Shown: one piece after another, positions 1-6,002 of the stretch
How the letters are laid out: each line of letters begins with the position of its first letter
Numbering within the stretch: position 1 is the first letter of the stretch
From: Verrucomicrobiales bacterium
GTDB taxonomy: Bacteria; Verrucomicrobiota; Verrucomicrobiia; Methylacidiphilales; JAAUTS01
NCBI GenBank assembly: GCA_031279715.1
Contig: JAITHY010000218.1
Span: forward strand, 1 to 6,002
DNA: 6,002 bases
Reading direction: 5' to 3'
Notes under the pieces: generated by a model
Told to the model about the DNA's origin: nothing
Databases searched by the model: none
Seen by the model: the letters and a program-made list of their open reading frames with translations, nothing else
Translations under genes and position numbers: made by a program

Positions 1-150
1 GATCTCCACATACGTCGAACCGTTCGGCAACTGGCTCACATTCGGCTGAAACCCTATCCCCGCCGCAGGGTCTCTCACCACGCTCTGCCCCAGCACCGTA
101 TTCACTAACAACACGCTCACCGTCAGCGGCAATAATGTTATCTTCTTCAT
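1..150 (-). CDS. Second TpsA exoprotein, N-terminal fragment (signal peptide and start of TPS domain)
   Basis: The first 50 codons of a gene that leaves the window at its left edge. It begins at ATG 150-148, five bases after a GGAGG site and 38 nt after the tpsB stop. The product starts MKKITLLPLTVSVLLVNTVL, a short signal peptide with a Lys-Lys n-region and hydrophobic core, likely cut around LGQS. The mature part, VVRDPAAGIGFQPNVSQ then LPNGSTYVEI, fits the opening of TPS (haemagglutination-activity) secretion domains, in which a D-x-A-type stretch and a P-x-V stretch precede NG-x-x-x-V-x-I. The TPS domain is the part TpsB recognises, so this is probably a direct substrate of the adjacent transporter. 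Total length, repeats and effector function lie outside the window. The assignment rests on a short sequence but is strongly supported by position just after tpsB. Confidence 0.85.
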   Translation of the reverse strand, partial: MKKITLLPLTVSVLLVNTVLGQSVVRDPAAGIGFQPNVSQLPNGSTYVEI

Positions 151-188
151 ACAAACCTCCATTTTTACCGTCTTTCATTAACAAAAAC
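151..188 (-). other. tpsB-tpsA2 intergenic spacer, no terminator
   Basis: This 38-nt gap is AT-rich, carries the GGAGG site near its downstream end, and shows no inverted repeat followed by a T-run. It therefore supports co-transcription of the transporter with the downstream exoprotein. No convincing -35/-10 pair is visible in it. Confidence 0.6.
156..160 (-). promoter_or_regulatory. Shine-Dalgarno site of the second tpsA
   Basis: The coding strand reads GGAGG, then TTTGT, then ATG, a near-ideal core with five-base spacing. It fixes the start of the short left-edge reading frame at 150 and shows that the organism uses classical Shine-Dalgarno initiation, in contrast with the tpsB start, where no such site is seen. 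Confidence 0.85.
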
Positions 189-1889
189 TCACCACGCTTT
201 CAACGTCATTGTGAAATACGTCACCGGCTCGTCATGCGGCAGCCACACGCTGTGCGTCAGCGGCGCGCCGAACAAAATCTCCGCCGTGAACCGGTCCCAT
301 ATAAATCGCCCGCCGATGCCGGCGCCAACCAGTGTCACGCCGGACGACTGCGTCTTCGCAATCGCGTAGCCGCCGTCCAAAAAGGTGTACGGCTGCACTT
401 TCGTCAAAAACCAGTCGAGCCAGTCAATCTTCGTCAGCGGCGGAATGTTGACGCACAGTTCGTTGCGCGTGTAAAAACCGTCGTCACCGACAGCGTTCGA
501 GTTGATGTAGCCGCGCACGGTGTTGAAATCACCGAGGAACATTTGCTCCGAACCGTACAAGCCCTGCACGGCGTATTGTCCGCGCAAACTGGAGCGCAAC
601 GACAGCCAGCCCGTCAGCCCTTGATAGGCGCTGACGCTCGCCTCCAGCTTCGTGAACACCGCGTGCGGCGAGTCCCATTGCAGCCCGCTCTCGTTGTCAT
701 GCGCCCCAAAAATCGGCGCCCCTTGGCTGATGGTGAAGTCTGCCGCGTAGAAGCCGCGGTCAGCGCGGTACGTGTGCCGCGCGCCAAGACGCAGCACCGT
801 CAGCGGCTGCGGCGCGAGGATGACATCGTTCAAAATGCGTCCCGAATTTTTCACCTCCAGCGAGCCGAACACCGTGGTCTTTTGCCGCGCGTCGCGGTAC
901 ACAAGCTGTTCCAAGCTGGTGGCAAAACTGTACGTGTCGCCGAAAATTTCCATCCCCGGCTCCAAGCCAATCAAGTAATCCGAGTAGGTGAAACTCTGCG
1001 TCAGCGTCCACCATTCGTACGGCACGCTGGCGGTCACCGCCACCGCGTTGCTGTCGCGCGCGCCCTGATAATACGCGCTCCACGTGTCGTTCAAGTTCAG
1101 CACATTGTCCACTTCACCCGACAATTTCACGCGGTTGCGCCCCGTGCTGCTCTGCCCCAGATTGTCATAGCCGGCGTAAAAACGGTACTCGCCCTTTGGC
1201 TCGTTTTTAATCAGCACTTTCGTTTCGCCCTGCTTCTCGCCCGGATGCAGTTGCATCTTCGCGTTCGCCGACGGCACGCGGTTCATCTGGTCAAGGCCCT
1301 GCTCCAAATCGCGCAGTTGCAAAATCTCGCCGCTGCCGGTGGGGAACGCCATCAAACCTCCCAACCGGCGCGGCCAGCGGTCATCGTTGACAGTCAGCGT
1401 CTCGATTTTGCCCTCAACCGCGACCAATTCCAGCGTTTGAGTTTCAGCGATGTTTTGCGCCGGAATGTACACGCGCGTCGTGACGAAACCGGCGTCAATG
1501 TAAGCGTTGGTCAGGTCGTTGATAACGCGGTCAATTTGGTAACGGTTGATTTTCTTGTTTTCGTAAGGCGACAAAAATTTTCGCAAAACTTTTTGCTCCA
1601 ACAAGGTGTTATCCTTCAAAATAATCCGTTTGACAAAAAAGCCCGGCGCGTTTTTCTCCTCATCAGTGACCTCGGACGGGCGCTGACGCTCAACCATTTC
1701 ACGGTCAGCGGCTGGCTGCTGCCGCATCAACCGCTCCTCCGCCTGCCGCCGCTGTTCCTGCTCCAGCAGACGCTGCCCGGGATCGGGCTGCAACTGTTGC
1801 GCCGACAAATTTAATTGCCACAAAAAAACACAAAAAGAAATTAAGATTCCCAGCCGTCGTGTTCGTTTGCCTAATCTTGTGTTATCCAT
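189..1889 (-). CDS. TpsB-family two-partner secretion transporter (ShlB/FhaC/HecB type)
   Basis: Outer-membrane Omp85-superfamily pore that recognises the TPS domain of a partner TpsA in the periplasm and moves it to the cell surface. The product has 566 residues, the usual family size. Residues 1-30 are a signal peptide (RLGILISFCVFLWQLNLSA, likely cut before QQ). Residues 31-75 are a Gln/Glu/Arg-rich stretch (QPDPGQRLLEQEQRRQAEER) matching the N-terminal plug helix and linker. POTRA 1 is about 84-162 (starting FFVKRIIL, ending VAVEGKIE) and POTRA 2 about 163-231. The 16-strand barrel follows from about 233, opening with YRFYAGYDNLGQSSTGRNR. The conserved loop-6 VRGY motif is at 458-461, FLDGG at 503-507, and the chain ends in Trp, the BAM-recognition signature. 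ATG at 1889 is chosen because it gives the complete signal peptide. It lies 25 nt after the upstream exoprotein stop and has no clear Shine-Dalgarno site, so coupled translation is likely. The stop is TGA at 189-191. Confidence 0.95.
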   Translation of the reverse strand: MDNTRLGKRTRRLGILISFCVFLWQLNLSAQQLQPDPGQRLLEQEQRRQAEERLMRQQPAADREMVERQRPSEVTDEEKNAPGFFVKRIILKDNTLLEQKVLRKFLSPYENKKINRYQIDRVINDLTNAYIDAGFVTTRVYIPAQNIAETQTLELVAVEGKIETLTVNDDRWPRRLGGLMAFPTGSGEILQLRDLEQGLDQMNRVPSANAKMQLHPGEKQGETKVLIKNEPKGEYRFYAGYDNLGQSSTGRNRVKLSGEVDNVLNLNDTWSAYYQGARDSNAVAVTASVPYEWWTLTQSFTYSDYLIGLEPGMEIFGDTYSFATSLEQLVYRDARQKTTVFGSLEVKNSGRILNDVILAPQPLTVLRLGARHTYRADRGFYAADFTISQGAPIFGAHDNESGLQWDSPHAVFTKLEASVSAYQGLTGWLSLRSSLRGQYAVQGLYGSEQMFLGDFNTVRGYINSNAVGDDGFYTRNELCVNIPPLTKIDWLDWFLTKVQPYTFLDGGYAIAKTQSSGVTLVGAGIGGRFIWDRFTAEILFGAPLTHSVWLPHDEPVTYFTMTLKAW

Positions 1890-1919
1890 AAATTTTCTGT
1901 GCTTTTTGTGGCAATTAAA
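1810..1919. repeat. Interrupted palindrome (17-bp perfect arms) spanning tpsA1 stop and tpsB start
   Basis: TTTAATTGCCACAAAAA at 1810-1826 is repeated exactly in inverted orientation at 1903-1919. The match continues imperfectly inward (CACA at 1829-1832 with TGTG at 1898-1901 allowing small gaps; AAGATT at 1843-1848 with AATCTT at 1873-1878), so the element is nested and roughly 110 bp long. The right arm covers the TAA of the upstream exoprotein and the spacer. The left arm encodes residues 22-27 (FLWQLN) of the TpsB signal peptide. The tpsB start codon at 1889-1887 lies in the loop. It could be an mRNA hairpin, or an inserted palindromic element domesticated as coding sequence. Confidence 0.8.
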
Positions 1920-4416
1920 ACATGAAGTTCAAAAATCCGTAAGGCTCGCGCTTTTGTTGCGGCACAAACACGTCCAGCCCGCCGGGCACATTGACCGCGC
2001 CCGCCGCCTTCACGCCGCCGCCGTAAATGTGCACCACCTCCGGCGAAATCAAATTCACATCGCCGCCCCACGAAACAAACTCCGAACCCGACTGGCTGCT
2101 CCGCAACCGCGTGTGCTCGCCCAGCCAAATCTCGCGCATCCCGTGCTGCCGCTGATAGTAACTGAACAACTCCACCGCCCGCGCCGTGATGCGCGGGGCG
2201 TTGATGGTCAGCGTGCTCATCGCCAGCATTTGCCCGCCATTGTCGGTGACCGATTCCGTCGCGTTGACTGTCAGCGAATCGGCGGCGCTGATATGCCCGC
2301 CATGCACCTGCATCGTGGACGCGCCCTTGTCGCGCCGCCACAAATAATACGCGCTGCGCTCAAAATTCGCCTCGCCTGACGAGATGGCGCAGTTCAACAC
2401 CCGCGCCGCGTCAATGCGGATGTCGCCGCCGTTGGCGATAATTTCCGCGCCGTCGTTTTCCAACTCGTCCGCCTCGATTTGAATGCCCTTGCCGGCAAGG
2501 ATGTAAGCCAGTTGCCCGCTGATGGTCAGGTCGCTTAATTTGAGATACCAGCCGCTGGTTTGCTTCCGCCAGAAAAACCAGCCGCTCTTGCGCGTGTAAT
2601 AAATTTTCTCCCCGCTGCCCGGCTCATCGCTGTGCGCGGTGCCGTTGTACACTTTGCCGGCGGCGCTGATGCTCACCGCGGAATTGGAAATCAACCGCCC
2701 TGTGAGATTGGTCACATTGCCGCCGCTGTTGATGACCAAATCGCCGTCGTCCTCGCCGCTCGCAAAAATAATGCCGAGCGTGTTTTCGTCGAGGGTGTGA
2801 TTGTACACATCACCGGCGGCGTAAATCGTCACCCCGCCGAGTGAATCGGCATTGCCGCTGATGCTGACGTGGCCTTGCAATCGCGAGCCTTCGTTGACCA
2901 CGCCGCCCTGCCGCGCATAAATGAGCAACCCGCCCTCTTGCGCGGAAATATTCGCCGTCTGCCACACGCCGCCGACGCTCACCGCCTCGACCCGCAACGC
3001 GCCGCTGTTAATGACCAGATTTCGTCCCGCCAGCAATTCCGAGGCGCTGACGGTCGTCTGTCCGCTCACCAAAATATTTTGCTCGTTGGCTCGCACTGAA
3101 GTCGGCAACCACACGCCGTTTTCCACACGCCCGCGAACGGTCAAATCGCCGGCGACCAACTCCGCCGTGTTGTTGGCGGTGACTTGGATTTTTTCCAGCA
3201 ACATGCTCTGCCCGGGCGCATACAAACCAACGCTGTGCCCCGCGTAAATCCCGTCGTCAGCGTCAATGCCGATGAACCGAAACGCCCCGGTCGCCTCCGC
3301 GCTGCCGATGGCCACACTGCCCGCTTGCGTGATGAATTTGCCGCGCCGGATTTCATTCGCGCCGGTTTCCAAATCAATGTCGCCAACTGCTTGCAAAACA
3401 AAACCGCGCCCGTCACCGTCAGCGAGCCACAGTTTGGGAGCGGCACCGGCGGCGTTTAATTTCTCCAACAAAATGCCGCCAGCCGCTGACAGTTGCACGC
3501 CAATCATGCGAACATCAGCGTTGCCCGCCATGTGCCAGTCACCGGCGGTGGCGGTCAAATCGCCATTCAGCCATATGTCGCCGCTCGCCGCCAGGTCAAA
3601 GCTGCCGACGCTGACGGTGGTGTCGCGCGCGGTGAAATTTTTTGCCGCCGCCACCGCGTGCCCCGCCGCTTGGATTTGCAAATTTTCCAACAACATATTT
3701 TGCCCGGGCGCGTACAAGCCGATGCCGTTCGCCGAATAAATTCCATCGCCAGCGTCCACGCCGGTGAAGTTAAACGCGCCCGTCGCGTCCGCGCTGCCAA
3801 TGACCACGCTGCCCGCTTGCGTGATGAATTTGCCGTGCCGGATTTCATTCGCGCCCGTTTGCAATTCGATGTTGCCGACGGCTAACAAAGTAAAATCGCT
3901 GAGCGTCAGCGTCGGTGCCGCGCCCGCCGCGTCCAGTTTCTCCAGCAAAATGCCACCGGCAGCGGCTAGTTGCACGCCGCGCATGAACACTTCATCGTTG
4001 GCCGCCATGCGCCAGTTGCCTTTGGTCGCGGTCAACTCATCGTCCGTCAGCCGCGCCTTGCCGCTCGCCGCCAAATCAAAGCCGCCGACGCTGACGGTGG
4101 AATTGGCGAGCGTAAAATCATTGCTCAAAACTTCCGCCATGCCCGCCGCTTGGATTTGCAAATTCTCCAGCAACATATTTTGCCTGGGCGCGTACAAACC
4201 AATGCCACCCGCCGAGTAAATCCCATCATCAGCGTCCGCGCCGGTGAAACGAAAATCACCGGTGGCGTCAGCGCTGCCGATGACCACGCTGCCCGCTTGC
4301 GTGATGAATTTGCCGCGCCGGATTTCATTCGCGCCGGTTTGCAGTTCGATGTTGCCAAACGCCCGCAATTCAAAATCGCTGAGCGTCAGCGTCGGCGCGT
4401 CACCGGCAGCGTCCAG
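1915..4416 (-). CDS. TpsA-like repeat exoprotein, C-terminal part severed by the upstream TAG
   Basis: This is the in-frame continuation of the same exoprotein, 833 sense codons ending in TAA at 1915-1917. It resumes at the exact register of the repeat (LDAAGDAPTLTLSDF, compare LDAAGAAPTLTLSDF one unit later), so the two parts were one gene. A start at TTG 4368 is possible on paper, but it has no Shine-Dalgarno site and sits mid-repeat, and a product without a signal peptide could not be exported. From 4416 to about 3140 it holds two full repeat units and most of a third. The remaining roughly 400 residues are different: several filamentous-haemagglutinin-like short repeats (GGVVNEGSRLQG, GGNVTNLTGRLISN, ELENDGAEIIANGGDIRI, GGQMLAMSTLTINAP), an aromatic patch SGWFFWRKQTSGWYLK, and the end FLNFMF. 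There is one cysteine (VLNCAIS). I see no toxin domain, VENN-type pretoxin motif or membrane anchor. It is either the tail of a pseudogene or expressed by readthrough. Confidence 0.8.
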   Translation of the reverse strand: MDAAGDAPTLTLSDFELRAFGNIELQTGANEIRRGKFITQAGSVVIGSADATGDFRFTGADADDGIYSAGGIGLYAPRQNMLLENLQIQAAGMAEVLSNDFTLANSTVSVGGFDLAASGKARLTDDELTATKGNWRMAANDEVFMRGVQLAAAGGILLEKLDAAGAAPTLTLSDFTLLAVGNIELQTGANEIRHGKFITQAGSVVIGSADATGAFNFTGVDAGDGIYSANGIGLYAPGQNMLLENLQIQAAGHAVAAAKNFTARDTTVSVGSFDLAASGDIWLNGDLTATAGDWHMAGNADVRMIGVQLSAAGGILLEKLNAAGAAPKLWLADGDGRGFVLQAVGDIDLETGANEIRRGKFITQAGSVAIGSAEATGAFRFIGIDADDGIYAGHSVGLYAPGQSMLLEKIQVTANNTAELVAGDLTVRGRVENGVWLPTSVRANEQNILVSGQTTVSASELLAGRNLVINSGALRVEAVSVGGVWQTANISAQEGGLLIYARQGGVVNEGSRLQGHVSISGNADSLGGVTIYAAGDVYNHTLDENTLGIIFASGEDDGDLVINSGGNVTNLTGRLISNSAVSISAAGKVYNGTAHSDEPGSGEKIYYTRKSGWFFWRKQTSGWYLKLSDLTISGQLAYILAGKGIQIEADELENDGAEIIANGGDIRIDAARVLNCAISSGEANFERSAYYLWRRDKGASTMQVHGGHISAADSLTVNATESVTDNGGQMLAMSTLTINAPRITARAVELFSYYQRQHGMREIWLGEHTRLRSSQSGSEFVSWGGDVNLISPEVVHIYGGGVKAAGAVNVPGGLDVFVPQQKREPYGFLNFMF

Positions 4417-5931
4417 CTATTCCAACCAAATGCTGCCCGCCGCTGACAGTCGCATGTCTTCAATGTGAACGTCAGCGTTGGACACCATGTGCCAGTCGCC
4501 GTTAGTGGCGGTGAGGTCGCCAGTCAAATGAATGTCACCCGTCGCCGCCAAGTCAAAGCCGCCGATGCTGACGGTGGACGCGGGGTTGGCAATGCTAAAA
4601 TCGTTGGCGACAATTTCGGTGAGCGTCAGCGACTCCACGCGCAAATTTTCCAGCAAGACATTTTTTCCTCGCGCGTAAATGCCAAGGCTGTCCGCCGAGT
4701 AAATGCCATCACCGGCGTCCACCCCAACAAAACGAAAATCACCGGTCGCGTCCTCGCCCCGTCGCCCCAAAATTACCGGCCCGCTGACCGTCACGATTTT
4801 CCCGCCCTGCAAATCAATCGCGTCGGACAGCAGCGCCACCTCACCGTCAGCGGCGAGCAAAAATCCGCGCCCGCCGCCCTCGCGCGCCGTCACCGCCGGC
4901 GCTGACAGTGACGGGTTAAGTTGCTCAACACGCAAATAGTGACCCGCCTGAATCCGCGCCCCCTCCAACAACACCGCTTGATTGGCAGCGACTAAAAAAT
5001 CACCAGTGGCAGTTATCAAATCGCCGGTCAGTTTGACATCGCCAGTCGCTTGCAAATAAAAGGCGTCCGCTGACACTGACGATTCCCCGTCCGCGCCGCG
5101 TTCCAATGTAAAATCCCTGGCGACCATCACCACACCCTCAGCGGCGGTGATGTCCAGTTGCTCCAAATAAGCGTCTTTCCCCCGCGCATAAATGGCAATG
5201 CCGCCGCCGGCGTTCAACCCCTCGCCAAGTTCCATGCCGACGAAACGAAAATTTTCCGTGGCATTCTCGCCGCTGTTGCCCAGCGTGATGTGCCCGCTGA
5301 CCGTAGTGATTTGCCCGTGCTCAATGTCAATCGCGTTGGAAAAAATCTCCACATGATTTTCCGCGCTGATAGTGAAGTCGTTCGCCACCACCACCGGCGC
5401 GGCACCGCTGGCGTTCAACCGCTCAATCCGCATACTGTCCGCGACGCTGACGCTCAGCCCGTCCAACTCGACGCGCCCGTTGGTTTGCAAATGAAAATTA
5501 TCCTCGTGCGTCAGTACACTGCCGGTCAGCAACACGTCACCGTCAGCGGCAATGTAAATGCCCGAACCGCCCAATGCCGACTCACCCAACGCCGAGCGGT
5601 TGAGCGAAAAATTATTCGTCAAAATTTCCACCGAGCCTTCCGCCGTTATTAGCAATTTTTCCAAATACATGTCGCGGTTTTGCGCGTACAATCCGATGCC
5701 ACTGCCCGCCACAATGCCGTCTTCTTCGTCAACGCCGACAAACCGAAAATTGCCCGTCGCGTTCCCGCCCTTGCGCCCCAGCACCACGTCGCCAACGTCA
5801 GTCTCAATCCTGCCGCGTTCCATATTGATATTGTCGGATAAAATTTCCACGTGACCGCCAGCGGTGAGTTCAAAACCCCGCGTGCCATCGTCAGCGGCAA
5901 TCACCGTCGGCGTTGGGTCTGCGGCGTACTG
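3140..5931 (-). repeat. Tandem 477-513 bp repeat array encoding 159-171-residue beta-helix units
   Basis: Taking the codon after the (E)K/R/Q position as the unit start, units run 5931-5419, 5418-4921, 4920-4417, 4416-3937 and 3936-3460 (513, 498, 504, 480 and 477 bp). A sixth starts at 3459 and loses similarity near 3140. Bases 6002-5932 are the tail of a preceding unit. All length differences are multiples of three. The core tyrosine of GLYA/GIYA recurs at about 5687, 5189, 4676, 4193, 3713 and 3221. The two units from 4416 and 3936 share about 81 of their first 92 residues, whereas the first three are more diverged from each other and from the later ones. This points to amplification or homogenisation at the C-terminal end of the array. 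I do not recognise the unit as a named domain. Confidence 0.9.
4417..4419 (-). other. In-frame amber stop inside the repeat array
   Basis: The plus strand reads CTA here, which is TAG on the coding strand, giving ...SIWLE-stop-LDAAGDAP. The equivalent codon in other units is Lys AAA (units ending near 3937 and 3460, and the unit ending near 5932), Arg CGG (near 5419) or Gln CAA (near 4921). No frame shift accompanies it: the codons before and after are in the same register all the way to 1915. A single base change from CAG or AAG would produce it. It may be a genuine nonsense mutation, a readthrough site, or a base-call or assembly error in repetitive DNA. Confidence 0.9.
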
Positions 5932-6002
5932 TTTTTCAATGCGAATATTCCCCTCCGCGTTGATTTTCGCGCCGGACAACCGCACCTCGCCGTTGGACGC
6001 CA
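4417..6002 (-). CDS. TpsA-like repeat exoprotein, central part, ending at in-frame TAG (5' end outside window)
   Basis: This is the upstream part of a large secreted beta-helical exoprotein of the two-partner secretion type. The frame is open from the right edge (first full codon ends at 6000), so the start, the signal peptide and any TPS domain lie beyond the window. The frame holds 527 sense codons and then TAG at 4417-4419. The protein is acidic, contains no cysteine, and consists of strand-turn repeats such as GDIHLTGDLTATNGDWHM, with Gly/Asn/Asp turns and alternating hydrophobic residues, as expected of filamentous haemagglutinin-type beta-helices. Three complete units of 166-171 residues lie here, each carrying a GNFRFVGVD...DGI...GLYA-like core. 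The TpsB gene downstream supports the assignment. The true gene almost certainly continued past the TAG in the same frame to 1915. The exported role (adhesin, contact-dependent toxin or structural filament) cannot be told from this part. Confidence 0.85.
   Translation of the reverse strand, partial: ASNGEVRLSGAKINAEGNIRIEKQYAADPTPTVIAADDGTRGFELTAGGHVEILSDNINMERGRIETDVGDVVLGRKGGNATGNFRFVGVDEEDGIVAGSGIGLYAQNRDMYLEKLLITAEGSVEILTNNFSLNRSALGESALGGSGIYIAADGDVLLTGSVLTHEDNFHLQTNGRVELDGLSVSVADSMRIERLNASGAAPVVVANDFTISAENHVEIFSNAIDIEHGQITTVSGHITLGNSGENATENFRFVGMELGEGLNAGGGIAIYARGKDAYLEQLDITAAEGVVMVARDFTLERGADGESSVSADAFYLQATGDVKLTGDLITATGDFLVAANQAVLLEGARIQAGHYLRVEQLNPSLSAPAVTAREGGGRGFLLAADGEVALLSDAIDLQGGKIVTVSGPVILGRRGEDATGDFRFVGVDAGDGIYSADSLGIYARGKNVLLENLRVESLTLTEIVANDFSIANPASTVSIGGFDLAATGDIHLTGDLTATNGDWHMVSNADVHIEDMRLSAAGSIWLE

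Noticed and set aside
135..1814. A 559-codon open frame on the plus strand, opposite the transporter gene
   Set aside because: It is antisense to a clear TpsB gene, its product is rich in Arg, His, Val and Gln without domain logic, and GC-rich DNA with biased third positions often gives such stop-free antisense frames.
1810..1919. Palindrome as a rho-independent terminator between tpsA1 and tpsB
   Set aside because: The loop between the perfect arms is 76 nt and contains the tpsB start, the stem is AT-rich, and no T-run follows in the transcript direction, so termination here is unlikely.
4366..4368. TTG at 4368 as a genuine start for a separate downstream gene
   Set aside because: It lies inside a repeat unit, has no Shine-Dalgarno site, and the frame is open in register back to the TAG at 4417, so it is not a natural gene start.
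4417..4419. Reassignment of TAG to an amino acid in this organism
   Set aside because: Only one TAG occurs in frame in the whole window, and the visible genes end at TAA and TGA, which neither requires nor excludes recoding. A point mutation or sequence error is simpler.
2560..5854. Many plus-strand frames of 70-165 codons across the repeat region
   Set aside because: They recur at the repeat spacing as mirror images of the exoprotein units, and lack ribosome sites and independent protein features.
3140..5931. CRISPR-like or insertion-sequence repeats
   Set aside because: The repeats are about 0.5 kb, contiguous and in one coding frame, with no spacers, no terminal inverted repeats and no transposase.

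Overview
The window comes from a diderm (Gram-negative type) bacterium, because everything recognisable in it belongs to a two-partner secretion (TPS, type Vb) locus: large secreted beta-helical exoproteins (TpsA) and an Omp85-family outer-membrane transporter (TpsB). The DNA is GC-rich and uses the standard code in all visible frames. I cannot name the taxon from sequence alone. All genes lie on the minus strand, so the locus reads from the right edge to the left edge.

Reading in transcription order: (1) From the right edge (6002) to 1915 runs one continuous reading frame of a TpsA-like exoprotein whose 5' end lies outside the window. Its first two thirds here is an array of tandem units of about 159-171 residues (480-513 bp), five complete, a sixth that fades out, and the tail of an earlier one. 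After that comes a non-repeated C-terminal region with filamentous-haemagglutinin-like short repeats. The frame is broken once, by an amber codon (TAG) at 4417-4419, at a repeat position that is Lys, Arg or Gln in the other units. (2) After a 25-nt gap lies a complete TpsB transporter (1889-189) with signal peptide, linker helix, two POTRA domains, barrel, VRGY motif and terminal Trp. (3) After a 38-nt gap with a strong Shine-Dalgarno site, a second TpsA gene begins at 150 and runs off the left edge. Only its signal peptide and the first residues of the TPS domain are visible.

The close spacing and single orientation suggest one operon in the order exoprotein - transporter - exoprotein, with the single transporter possibly serving both substrates. 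Points that stand out are the in-frame stop inside the repeat array, the homogenised repeats, a long interrupted palindrome that covers the tpsA1 stop and the tpsB start and encodes FLWQL inside the TpsB signal peptide, and a heavy excess of the heptamer GTCAGCG/CGCTGAC across all genes. No RNA gene, CRISPR array, insertion sequence or convincing intrinsic terminator is visible, and no gap between genes exceeds 38 nt.
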